Shown: piece by piece, positions 51,098 to 59,053 of the stretch
Layout of the letters: every line of letters starts with the position of its first letter
Numbering within the stretch: the first letter of the stretch is position 1
NCBI GenBank assembly: GCA_947589295.1
Contig: CANQBZ010000002.1
Coordinates: 1-64,000 of the forward strand
Length of the DNA stretch: 64,000 bases
From: an uncultured Akkermansia sp.
Lineage (GTDB): Bacteria > Verrucomicrobiota > Verrucomicrobiia > Verrucomicrobiales > Akkermansiaceae
Reading direction: 5' to 3'
Notes under the pieces: model-generated
What the model saw: only the letters and a program-made list of their open reading frames with translations
Databases searched by the model: none
Told to the model about the DNA's origin: nothing
Position numbers and translations under genes: made by a program

Positions 51098-52585
51098 ATG
51101 TATCTCCTCGCTCAAGAAACTGCCAGCTCGGCGCCCGTCATCGCCATCGCCGTCATCATCCTTGTCCTCTTCGGCACGATAGCGCTCATCCTGAGCCGCT
51201 ACAAGATGTGCCCATCCGATAAAATTCTCATTGTGTACGGCAATGTAGGCACGGGGCGATCAGCCAAATGCATCCACGGCGGCGCCACCTTTGTCATCCC
51301 CGTTTTTCAGAGCTACGCCTTCATGGATCTGAACCCCATCAACATCGATGTCCCGCTCAAGGGCGCGCTCTCCAGCCAGAACATCCGTGTGGACGTGCCC
51401 TCCTCATTCATCGTGGGCATCAGCACTCAGCCGGAGATCATGCAAAATGCCGCCAGCCGCCTGCTCGGTCGCTCGCGCGAGGACATTCGTGACCTCGCCT
51501 CCGAGATCATCATGGGGCAGATGCGCGTGGTCATCGCCTCGCTCACGATTGAAGAAATTAACGCCGACCGCGAGAAGCTCATCAAGGGCATCACCGGCGG
51601 CGTGGATGTGGAGCTGCACAAGGTGGGCCTCTATCTCATCAATGCCAACATCACCGACATTCGCGACGCCTCCGGCTACATCGCCGCCTTGGGGCAGGAA
51701 GCTGCCGCCCGCGCCATCAACGACGCCATGATCAAAGTGGCCGAAGAAACCCGCCGCGGTGAAATCGGCAAGGCGGAAGCCCTGCGTGACCAGACGGTGC
51801 AAGTCGCACTGGCCAATGCCGCCGCCGTGGAGGGCAACAACGAGGCCCAGATGAAAGTGGCGGACTCCAATGCCAAACTCAAGGTGCGCCAGGCCGAGGC
51901 CCAACGTATCGCCCTGGTGGCTGAGCGCGAGCAGGCCGCCAAAGCCGAAGAGGCCGGCTACATCGCCAACCGCGAGGCTGAAATGAAGCGCGCCGAACTG
52001 GAGCGCGCCACGCAAACCGCCAATGAAATTGTGGCCGCCGAAATCCAAAAGCGCAAGCAGGAGATCGCCGCAGAGGCCGCCGCCGCCGTGCGTGTGAAAG
52101 AGGAGCAAGGTCGGGCGGACGCCCTTGTCATCGCCAAGGAGGCGGAGGGCAACGCCGCCATCAAACTGGCCAAGGGTGAGGCCGATGCTCTGCTGCTCAA
52201 GAAGAAGGCGGAGGGAGAGGGGTTGCAGATGGTTGGCCAGGGTCAGGCCGCTGCCATTCAAGCCGCACTTGAGGCCAAGGCGAGCGGGTTCCGCCGCATC
52301 GTGGAGGCCGCTGGCGATGCACGCGCAGCTTCCGGTCTGCTCGTCACCGAGCAACTTCCCAAAATTGTGGAAACTCAGGCTTCGGCTGTGCGCAATTTGA
52401 GCTTCGACAAAGTGATTGTCATGGGAGGCGCCGGCGGCAATGACTCCCAATCCGCCTCGGTGGGCAGTTTTGTGCAGAATCTCGTCACCGGCACCCTGCC
52501 CTTGCATGAGCTCGCCTCGTCGGTGGGAGTGGAACTGCCCGGCTACCTCGGCAAAAAAGAAAGCCCCGGCAAAGAGAAAAAGTAA
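51098..52585 (+). CDS. Flotillin-family protein
   Basis: 495 aa from ATG 51098. N-terminal membrane segment (SAPVIAIAVIILVLFGTIALIL), an SPFH domain (DKILIVYGNVGTGRSAKCIHGGATFVIPVFQSYAFMDL through NITDIRDASGYIAALGQ) and a long Ala-Glu-rich coiled-coil flotillin domain (EAEMKRAELERATQTANEIVAAEIQKRKQEIAAEAAA). Assembles into membrane-associated oligomeric cages or scaffolds. Cotranscribed with nfeD. The ORF-track start 50846 lies inside nfeD and is wrong. Ends in a Lys-rich tail. Confidence 0.93.
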   Translation: MYLLAQETASSAPVIAIAVIILVLFGTIALILSRYKMCPSDKILIVYGNVGTGRSAKCIHGGATFVIPVFQSYAFMDLNPINIDVPLKGALSSQNIRVDVPSSFIVGISTQPEIMQNAASRLLGRSREDIRDLASEIIMGQMRVVIASLTIEEINADREKLIKGITGGVDVELHKVGLYLINANITDIRDASGYIAALGQEAAARAINDAMIKVAEETRRGEIGKAEALRDQTVQVALANAAAVEGNNEAQMKVADSNAKLKVRQAEAQRIALVAEREQAAKAEEAGYIANREAEMKRAELERATQTANEIVAAEIQKRKQEIAAEAAAAVRVKEEQGRADALVIAKEAEGNAAIKLAKGEADALLLKKKAEGEGLQMVGQGQAAAIQAALEAKASGFRRIVEAAGDARAASGLLVTEQLPKIVETQASAVRNLSFDKVIVMGGAGGNDSQSASVGSFVQNLVTGTLPLHELASSVGVELPGYLGKKESPGKEKK

Positions 52586-52601
52586 GAGAGGCCCGAGAGC
52601 T

Positions 52602-52660
52602 TTTGCAATTTACGATTGACGATTCATTAACAATGTGCGCATGACGCAGATTGTTGTCGG
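52602..52660. repeat. Short intergenic repeat-like segment
   Basis: TTGCAATTTACGATTGACGATTCATTAACAATGTGCGCATGACG shares the TTTACGATTGACGATT core with the two long repeat copies and the TTGCAATTT and ATGTGCG blocks with 17580-17610. It seems to be a truncated or related family member. Confidence 0.6.
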
Positions 52661-52691
52661 TTCGTGAACGTATGCAGAGGAAGTCTTTAGA

Positions 52692-52711
52692 GCGGTCATT
52701 ATGATGACCGC
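52692..52711. other. Perfect hairpin between flotillin and ppdK genes
   Basis: GCGGTCAT-TATG-ATGACCGC, an 8-bp perfect stem with a 4-nt loop, in the convergent gap between two 3' ends (52586-52877). It could serve as a transcription block for either side, but there is no adjacent T-tract. Nothing else is recognised in this 292-bp gap besides the repeat segment. Confidence 0.6.
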
Positions 52712-52877
52712 CGCCTGTCACGGTTTTCGATACGTAAAACAATGACATCAGTCAACAAGAGCATTTTCCCTGTTGCTTCACTTCTCTCAAACGCGTTTGC
52801 CCTGTTACGAGACCGAACAGGCGGCGCCGGGACGGGATGCCAGGCGCGTTGCAGGCAGGCGCAGCGGACGGACTTAC

Positions 52878-55577
52878 TCAGAGCACTGCTTGGGCGGCGG
52901 CAATGCGAGCCGTGGGGACGCGGTAAGGGGAGCAGGAGACGTAGTCCAGACCGATGGAATGGCAGAAGCGCACGGAGGCGGGGTCACCGCCATGTTCGCC
53001 GCAGATGCCCATCTTCATGCCGGGGCGGGCGGCACGCCCGAGGGAGACGGCCATTTGCATGAGCTTGCCGACGCCGCCCTGATCGATGCTGGCAAAGACG
53101 TTGCCCTGGACAATCTCGAGGTTGCGGTACACGCCCATGAAGGAGCCGGAGTCATCGCGGCTCATGCCGAGGCCGGTTTGGGTGAGATCGTTGGTGCCGA
53201 AGGAGAAGAACTCCGCCGTTTGAGCGATTTCATCCGCCGTGAGGCAGGCGCGCGGGATTTCCATCATGGTGCCGACCTTGTAGGAAACGCGTCGGCCTTT
53301 TTCGGCAAAGACCTGCTCGGCGGTGCGGTCGATGACCTCCTTTTGGAGATCGAGCTCGCGCTTGAAGGCCACGAGCGGAACCATGATTTCCGGGTGAGTT
53401 TCGATGCCCTCCTCTTCTTCCACCTCAATAGCCGCCTCCAGAATGGCGCGGGTCTGCATTTCGGTGATTTCCGGGTAGGCAATGCCGAGGCGGCAGCCGC
53501 GGTGGCCGAGCATGGGGTTGAACTCGTGCAGCTCCATGACGCGGCGCATCACCAGCTCCACGGGCAGGTTGAACTTGTGGGCGATGTCGAGCTGCTGCTC
53601 CTTGGTTTGGGGCAGGAACTCATGCAACGGCGGGTCAAGCAAGCGTATTGTGGCAGGACGCCCCGCGAGGGCCTTGAAAATGCCCTTGAAGTCACTCTTC
53701 TGGAAGGGGAGCAGCTTGGCGACAGCCTGCTTGCGGTCATCGAGGCGCTCGGAAAGGATCATGCGGCGCATGAAGTCGATGCGATTGCCGGAGAAGAACA
53801 TGTGCTCAGTGCGGCAGAGACCGATGCCGGAGGCGCCAAAAGCGATAGCGGTGGCGGCCTGATCCGGCGAGTCGGCATTGGTGCGCACTTGCAGCCTGGT
53901 GAGCTTGCTGCACCACTCCATCACCTTCGCAAAGTCGCGGTAGCAGCCGCTCTGCTCGGGCTTCATCGTCTTTTTGAGCAGAACCTGGATGATTTCCGAA
54001 GGGGCGGTGGGCAGCTCCCCGGCGTAAACGAGACCGGCTGTGCCATCCAGCGAGAGGAAGTCGCCCTCCTTGTAGGTGACGCCCGCGATGGTAGCCGTGC
54101 GCGCCGCGTAGTCAATCTCCATCTCATTCACACCGCAAACGCAGACCTTGCCCATCTGGCGCGCGACGAGAGCCGCATGGCTGGAAAGTCCGCCGCGCGC
54201 AGTGAGGATGCCCTCCGCCGCGATCATGCCGCGCAAGTCCTCCGGCGAAGTCTCCAGGCGCACAAGAAGCACCCGCTCGCCGCGCTTGGTCGCCTCGATG
54301 CAGCGGTTGGCATTCAGGTAGAACCGCCCGGAAGCGGCGCCCGGACCGGCGTTGAGCCCCTTGGCAATGGGGGTGACGCGGCGGATGGCGGCGTCGTCAA
54401 AGATAGGCGCGAGCAGCTGATCCACCTGGTCCGCCGGAATGCGCGCGACGGCAGTTTTCCAATCGATGAGGCCCTCGCGTTCCATCTCGCAAGCGATGCG
54501 GAAAGCGGCGATGCCGGTGCGCTTGCCGTTGCGGGTTTGGAGCATGTAGACCTTGCCATCCTGGATGGTGAACTCAAAGTCCTGCATATCGCGGAAGTGA
54601 TTTTCGAGGACTTGGCGGATGCGACAAAGCTCCTCGTAGGCCTGGGGCATGAGCTGCGCCAACTGCGCGACAGGGGCGGGCGTGCGCACGCCGGCCACCA
54701 CATCCTCCCCCTGGGCATTCATGAGGAATTCCCCGTAAAATTCGTTGGCCCCAATGGCCGGGTTGCGCGTGAAAGCAACTCCGGAACCCGACTGGTCGGA
54801 CGTATTGCCGAACACCATGCTCTGCACATTCACCGCGGTGCCCCAATCGCCGGGGATGTTGTATTTCTGGCGGTATGTGATGGCGCGCTCGTTGTTCCAC
54901 GAACCGAACACGGCGCCGATAGCCCCCCAGAGCTGCTTCCACACATCCGTCGGGAACACCTTGCCCGTGCGCTTCTGCACGAGGGCTTTGAAGCGGCTCA
55001 CCAACTCCCGATTATCGGCGGCGCTCAGCTCGGCATCGCTTATATTTTTGCCGTAGCGCTCCTGCTTGAGCTCGTGGATGACCATCTCGAAGGGCTCCAG
55101 GTCCTCCCCCTCATCTTTCTGCACCCCCATGACCACATCCCCGTACATCTGCACAAAGCGGCGGTAGCAGTCCCACGCAAACCGGTCGTTGCCCGTCGCT
55201 TTCACCAAGGCCTCCACCGTGGCGTCGTTCAGCCCCAGGTTGAGGATCGTGTCCATCATGCCGGGCATGCTCTCTCTCGCGCCGGAACGCACGGACACCA
55301 GCAAGGGCAATTCATCCGCCGCCCCAAAGTGGTGCCCCACGCTCTCCTCCATGCGCGCAATCCCCTCCTTCACCAGCTTCTCAAGCTCGGCCGGGTATGT
55401 CTGCCCGTGCTCATAGTAATACGTGCACACCTCCGTCGTGATGGTGAATCCCGGAGGCACCGGCAGCCCGATGCGCGCCATTTCCGCCAGGTTGGCCCCT
55501 TTGCCGCCCAGCAGTTCCTTCATCTTTCCTTCGCCGTCCGCCTTGCCGTTGCCAAAATGATATACAAGCTTCATCAT
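52878..55577 (-). CDS. ppdK: Pyruvate, phosphate dikinase
   Basis: Interconverts pyruvate, ATP and Pi with PEP, AMP and PPi; in many anaerobes it links PPi to glycolysis. 899 aa: N-terminal ATP-grasp with [21 protein letters not shown] and [22 protein letters not shown], a central phosphohistidine domain [15 protein letters not shown], and the C-terminal PEP/pyruvate TIM barrel with [38 protein letters not shown] and catalytic Cys in [12 protein letters not shown]. The phosphohistidine loop reads GGLSSHAA where GGMTSHAA is more usual. No PPDK regulatory protein gene is nearby. A 943-codon antisense ORF over this gene is a shadow. Confidence 0.97.
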   Translation of the reverse strand: MMKLVYHFGNGKADGEGKMKELLGGKGANLAEMARIGLPVPPGFTITTEVCTYYYEHGQTYPAELEKLVKEGIARMEESVGHHFGAADELPLLVSVRSGARESMPGMMDTILNLGLNDATVEALVKATGNDRFAWDCYRRFVQMYGDVVMGVQKDEGEDLEPFEMVIHELKQERYGKNISDAELSAADNRELVSRFKALVQKRTGKVFPTDVWKQLWGAIGAVFGSWNNERAITYRQKYNIPGDWGTAVNVQSMVFGNTSDQSGSGVAFTRNPAIGANEFYGEFLMNAQGEDVVAGVRTPAPVAQLAQLMPQAYEELCRIRQVLENHFRDMQDFEFTIQDGKVYMLQTRNGKRTGIAAFRIACEMEREGLIDWKTAVARIPADQVDQLLAPIFDDAAIRRVTPIAKGLNAGPGAASGRFYLNANRCIEATKRGERVLLVRLETSPEDLRGMIAAEGILTARGGLSSHAALVARQMGKVCVCGVNEMEIDYAARTATIAGVTYKEGDFLSLDGTAGLVYAGELPTAPSEIIQVLLKKTMKPEQSGCYRDFAKVMEWCSKLTRLQVRTNADSPDQAATAIAFGASGIGLCRTEHMFFSGNRIDFMRRMILSERLDDRKQAVAKLLPFQKSDFKGIFKALAGRPATIRLLDPPLHEFLPQTKEQQLDIAHKFNLPVELVMRRVMELHEFNPMLGHRGCRLGIAYPEITEMQTRAILEAAIEVEEEEGIETHPEIMVPLVAFKRELDLQKEVIDRTAEQVFAEKGRRVSYKVGTMMEIPRACLTADEIAQTAEFFSFGTNDLTQTGLGMSRDDSGSFMGVYRNLEIVQGNVFASIDQGGVGKLMQMAVSLGRAARPGMKMGICGEHGGDPASVRFCHSIGLDYVSCSPYRVPTARIAAAQAVL

Positions 55578-55597
55578 GTTCGTTTTGAAAGGTCGGC

Positions 55598-55626
55598 ATT
55601 GTAGTCAATAACTCGACCAATGTCAA
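55598..55626 (-). promoter_or_regulatory. Promoter of ppdK
   Basis: Minus strand: TTGACA (55621-55626), 17 nt, TACAAT (55598-55603), then 20 nt to ATG 55577. Confidence 0.7.
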
Positions 55627-55651
55627 GAATAAACAGGATAACCGCACGGCA

Positions 55652-55800
55652 ACCCCACATCCGTCCCACGAAAAAGCAGACCCAATAGATGGCGAACGGC
55701 ACATCGTTCAACGCAAAGCGTTGATTATTTACGATTGACGATTTGGATGCAAGCGCGCTGCGCGCGTTCCTGCGAAACAAAAGCAAGCGGAATTTTCGAA
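55652..55800. repeat. Dispersed intergenic repeat, copy 2
   Basis: Second copy of the element at 50125-50273, same orientation, with scattered substitutions. The most conserved block is CACATCGTTCAACGCAAA followed by GTTGATTATTTACGATTGACGATTTGGA. The element starts just upstream of the ppdK -35 box. The short ORFs across it in the track (both containing KSSIVNNQRFALNDVP) exist only because the repeat is duplicated. Confidence 0.85.
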
Positions 55801-55873
55801 GACGATGGTGTGTTGATAGAAGGAAAGTCTCCTGTGCGAGACCATGGCGAGTTGACTCAGCGCCACCCCTTGG

Positions 55874-55952
55874 CTGACTGGGGGGGCTGACTGGGGGGGC
55901 TGACTGGGGGGGATGACTGGGGGGGATGACTGGGGGGGATGACTGGGGGGGG
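55874..55952. repeat. 13-bp G-rich tandem repeat, block 1 (six units)
   Basis: Six head-to-tail units of CTGACTGGGGGGG changing to ATGACTGGGGGGG, each with a run of seven G (eight in the last). The unit length of 13 is not a multiple of three. Runs of seven G are prone to slippage and can form G-quadruplexes. Confidence 0.9.
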
Positions 55953-55982
55953 ATGAAAAAATTGGCATTGACCAAGAAAAGA

Positions 55983-57476
55983 TTAGAGCATCGACTGGGG
56001 GGGATGACTGGGGGGGATGACTGGGGGGGAATCCGCCGCCTTCTTTGTCCTATATTTCTGCTGTCTGTTATTTGGTCTTTCGGGAATTGTCAGTTCCAAA
56101 TCACCTGAATGGAGGAGGGGGAGGAGATAGTGCTGACGCAGCCACTTTTTATCCCTCATCTGAAGCATTTCCAAAATCTCTGTCACGCTGCGCGGCGTTT
56201 TGCAAAAATCAAGGATGTTCTTTTTAACACGCTGAACGTTTTTACTCTCTTCCCTCGCCACCGGCCTGGAGGAGCTTCGCAGATAGCCCAGGTTAGCCAG
56301 AAAACGGATCGTCAGACTGACCGAGGAGGCCAAAGTTTCATAATGAGGAGGAGGCAACCCCTTCTCGCGGCATTCCTCCATAATCAGGCCAATGCCGCGA
56401 CCCCAGCTCTCGATGATGCCGCGGCTATAAAAAACATCTGCTATGGTGGGGTTCGGCGGACGGGAATTAAGACGATTGTCTGCAAAATCCTGCCAGCGTG
56501 TACCATTCGGGAAAGCTCCCGGATTTTGAAAGACGATGCGATCCTCGTAAATAGCTACAGTCGGGGTCATATTCCGGGCATCCCACGAGCGATGACAGAT
56601 CATATTCACGGCAGCCTCGCGGATTACATTGAGCGGAACCGTGAGCGTATCCTTGCGGAAAGCGCCGTCAACGTGCCCGCTGAGGTTGAGATGTTTCAGG
56701 CAAAAATCTACGACGGCGTTGTATTGCTCGAAGAGATTTTTTGCGCAGATCGTCTGGTCCCGAATAGCAACCTTATCCGTACCCTCAAAGCGGGCAAGAC
56801 GCACCTTGCACTGCGGATACCTCATAGCAGGATCTTTGCCGAAAAGGACGAGCGCCGCATTGTAGAGCGTACCATCATCTCCGGCAACTCCCAGTTTTCG
56901 CAGAATTTTGACGGAGTCCTGCACGACCATTGTCAATGCCGGAATGCGGTGACTCGCGATGCCATCGTACAAAGTTTGATGAACAAGCTCCATGTCCAGA
57001 TCATCCGGTCCAATTCCATTCGCGGGCGTATTCTCCCAGCTAAATCGTTGGGGATTACTCCGACGCAACTTTTCCTCATACAGGATGCGCGGCATAGGCG
57101 CAGTCGTGCTTTCCACTTTGTAAAAGGGACGTCCATCGTAACAATAAGGGCTATTTGTGCATTGGGTCGTGTCAAAATGGAGAGCTATGACGTAGTGATC
57201 CGGCCTGCCCGGGATTCCTATATACTCTGCCTCTACTTCAACTGCCGGGTCCATTTTGCGCAGGTGATAAGCGACCTCTTGGCGTGTTTTATCCGTCACT
57301 TTTTGACCGATGATCTTCATGCCGGGAGTTACCCCGAAGAGCAGCCACCCTCCCTCGGAATTGAGGAAAGCGCACGCCGTCTCCATCCCTTTGCGGAGCT
57401 CACCGGTTGTTTGCTTCAACTCCAGCGTTGCGCTTTCGCCTCCCGCTACAAGCTGCTCTATTTCCTCAATGTCCAT
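55983..57476 (-). CDS. AlbA_2 (Schlafen-like) domain putative transcriptional regulator
   Basis: About 497 aa from ATG 57476, chosen because the promoter ends 7 nt upstream. N-terminal AlbA_2 domain (EQLVAGGESATLELKQT, CAFLNSEGGWLLFGVTPGMKIIGQKV) and a C-terminal GHKL-type ATPase-like region (IREAAVNMICHRSWD, IYEDRIVFQNPGAFP, SRGIIESWGRGIGLIMEEC), then a winged-helix-like end. This is the layout of the widespread divergent-AAA_4/HATPase_c_4 regulators, whose targets are mostly unknown. The last about 14 residues (SPPVIPPSHPPQSML) are encoded by the G-rich tandem repeat, so repeat-copy changes would alter the C-terminus and stop codon. Possibly mobile or accessory. Confidence 0.85.
   Translation of the reverse strand: MDIEEIEQLVAGGESATLELKQTTGELRKGMETACAFLNSEGGWLLFGVTPGMKIIGQKVTDKTRQEVAYHLRKMDPAVEVEAEYIGIPGRPDHYVIALHFDTTQCTNSPYCYDGRPFYKVESTTAPMPRILYEEKLRRSNPQRFSWENTPANGIGPDDLDMELVHQTLYDGIASHRIPALTMVVQDSVKILRKLGVAGDDGTLYNAALVLFGKDPAMRYPQCKVRLARFEGTDKVAIRDQTICAKNLFEQYNAVVDFCLKHLNLSGHVDGAFRKDTLTVPLNVIREAAVNMICHRSWDARNMTPTVAIYEDRIVFQNPGAFPNGTRWQDFADNRLNSRPPNPTIADVFYSRGIIESWGRGIGLIMEECREKGLPPPHYETLASSVSLTIRFLANLGYLRSSSRPVAREESKNVQRVKKNILDFCKTPRSVTEILEMLQMRDKKWLRQHYLLPLLHSGDLELTIPERPNNRQQKYRTKKAADSPPVIPPSHPPQSML
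55993..56029. repeat. 13-bp G-rich tandem repeat, block 2 (three units)
   Basis: Three further ATGACTGGGGGGG-type units, 40 bp after block 1. They lie inside the 3' end of the AlbA_2-type gene and encode its Pro/Ser tail (SPPVIPPSHPPQS). Confidence 0.88.
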
Positions 57477-57483
57477 CTCTCTC

Positions 57484-57512
57484 ATTATGCCCCACCTTTT
57501 TTTCATAGTCAA
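57484..57512 (-). promoter_or_regulatory. Promoter of the AlbA_2-type gene
   Basis: Minus strand: TTGACT (57507-57512), 17 nt, CATAAT (57484-57489), then 7 nt to ATG 57476. Leaderless or nearly so. Confidence 0.65.
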
Positions 57513-57665
57513 TGACGATCTCGTGAATGGGCAAAACTGTTCGAAACAAATTGACGACCGGATTCACGAGGCTGCACCACCAAGCGCCGTATGGGGGCAT
57601 CCACTCCGGCGTCCATCGGTGCGTTGTCAACGCGCCTCGTGAGCATCATCCGGCAAACCGTCCTT

Positions 57666-58913
57666 TTACTTGCAACTCAGTTGACTGAGGACGCCGTGCA
57701 AGATGCTCAGGCCTTCATCCAACACATCCTCCGGGATATTGAGGGCGGGGATAAGGCGCAGCGTATCCGCACCGGCCGGGCAGGTCAACAGACCGGCCTC
57801 GCGGCAAAGGTCATTCACGTAGGCTGCAGGGGTTTTGCCTTGCGGAAGAGTGAAGCAATCCGGTCGGAGGGCCACGCCGCGCAGCAAGCCCAGGCCGCGC
57901 ACTTTTTCCACGCAGGGGAGCTGCCAGCCCTCTACCACCTGCTTCACACGTTCGCCAAGCTTTTTGGCACGCGCGGCGAGGTTGAGGCGCAGCATTTCGC
58001 TCACCACGGCTTTGGAGACGGCACACGCCAGCGGAGTGCCGCCGAAGGTGGAGCCATGCGACCCCGGACCCATGATGGAGGAAAGGGGCGTGCCCTCTGG
58101 ATTGATAGCGCGGTTGCTCACCCAAAAACAGCCCATGGGGAAGCCTCCGCCAATGCCTTTGGCGCAGGAGATGAGATCGGGGCGCACATCCGGGCACACC
58201 GCCTGCCACCCCATCATTGCCCCGCAGCGCGCGAACCCGCACTGCACCTCATCGAGCATGAGCAGCAGGTCGTGCTCGCGGCACAATGCGGCCACCTCGC
58301 GCAGAAAGTCGGCATCCACGGGGTTCACACCGCCCTCCCCCTGCACGGCCTCCAGCAAGATGCCGCAGGTCTCCTTGCGTAGCGCCGCTCGCAGGGCATC
58401 CTTGTCATTAAAGTCCACGTAGCGGAACCCAACGAGCAGCGGGTCGAACTCCACTTGAATTTTTTTCTGTCCGGTGGCGGCCATGGAGCCGAGCGTACGC
58501 CCATGAAAACTTTTCAGAAAGGTGAGCACCTCGTAGCGCGGGGAACCATCCGCCGCCGGCCGCCGATGACCGAACCGGCGCGCCACCTTGATGATGCCGT
58601 CATTCGCCTCGGCCCCGGAGTTGCAGAAGAACACCCGGCCATCTATCCCCACCACCTTGCGCACAATCAACTCGGCGAGTTCCTCCTGTCCGGGTACGCC
58701 GTACAAGTTGGAGCAATGAATGAGCCGACGCGCCTGCTTCTCCAGCGCTTCCACCACCACCGGGTGGCAATGCCCCAGGCAGCATGTGGCTATCCCCGCG
58801 CAAAAGTCTACATACCGCTTGCCCGTCGTATCGTACAAATACGACCCCTCGCCGCGGTCCATCTGAATCGGCGCCCGCCCATAGGTTCCCAGCACATATT
58901 CGCTCTTTTCCAT
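57666..58913 (-). CDS. argD: Acetylornithine aminotransferase (class III)
   Basis: PLP enzyme of arginine synthesis (N-acetylglutamate semialdehyde to N-acetylornithine), also able to act in lysine synthesis in some bacteria. 415 aa: YVDFCAGIATCCLGHCHP, HCSNLYGVPGQEELAELIV, FFCNSGAEANDGIIKVAR, FHGRTLGSMAATGQ, LDEVQCGFARCGAMMGWQ and the PLP Lys in SCAKGIGGGFPMG, plus GSHGSTFGGTPLACAV. The NLYGVPGQEELA segment favours ArgD over GABA or ornithine aminotransferases, but substrate choice is not certain. No other arg gene is adjacent; it has its own promoter 9 nt upstream. Confidence 0.9.
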   Translation of the reverse strand: MEKSEYVLGTYGRAPIQMDRGEGSYLYDTTGKRYVDFCAGIATCCLGHCHPVVVEALEKQARRLIHCSNLYGVPGQEELAELIVRKVVGIDGRVFFCNSGAEANDGIIKVARRFGHRRPAADGSPRYEVLTFLKSFHGRTLGSMAATGQKKIQVEFDPLLVGFRYVDFNDKDALRAALRKETCGILLEAVQGEGGVNPVDADFLREVAALCREHDLLLMLDEVQCGFARCGAMMGWQAVCPDVRPDLISCAKGIGGGFPMGCFWVSNRAINPEGTPLSSIMGPGSHGSTFGGTPLACAVSKAVVSEMLRLNLAARAKKLGERVKQVVEGWQLPCVEKVRGLGLLRGVALRPDCFTLPQGKTPAAYVNDLCREAGLLTCPAGADTLRLIPALNIPEDVLDEGLSILHGVLSQLSCK

Positions 58914-58922
58914 TGCGCCGAA

Positions 58923-58951
58923 AATCTACTCCTGTCCACGCGACTTGTCAA
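58923..58951 (-). promoter_or_regulatory. Promoter of argD
   Basis: Minus strand: TTGACA (58946-58951), 17 nt, TAGATT (58923-58928), then 9 nt to ATG 58913 (leader of about 2-3 nt). No arginine-operator-like palindrome was noticed. Confidence 0.65.
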
Positions 58952-59053
58952 CCCCATTTTGTTGAGAGGCGCCGCGCGATTGCGGAGGCTGAGGCACGTT
59001 TGCGCGGGAGGCTCACCTCGCGGGGGCTTGTCTCTCGCTCCCTCCCGTTTCTC

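Noticed and set aside
51404-52507. 367-codon minus-strand ORF
   Set aside because: Antisense to the flotillin coiled-coil, where Ala/Glu repeats keep the reverse frame open.
52773-55604. 943-codon plus-strand ORF
   Set aside because: It lies antisense over the complete, motif-intact ppdK; its translation is His/Gly/Asp/Ala-rich without domain logic, a typical shadow of a GC-rich gene.
55574-55975. 133-codon minus-strand ORF with Pro/Ser repeats
   Set aside because: Made by the 13-bp tandem repeat and the dispersed intergenic repeat; not an independent gene.
55874-56029. Possible CRISPR array
   Set aside because: The repeats are contiguous 13-bp units without spacers; no cas genes are present.
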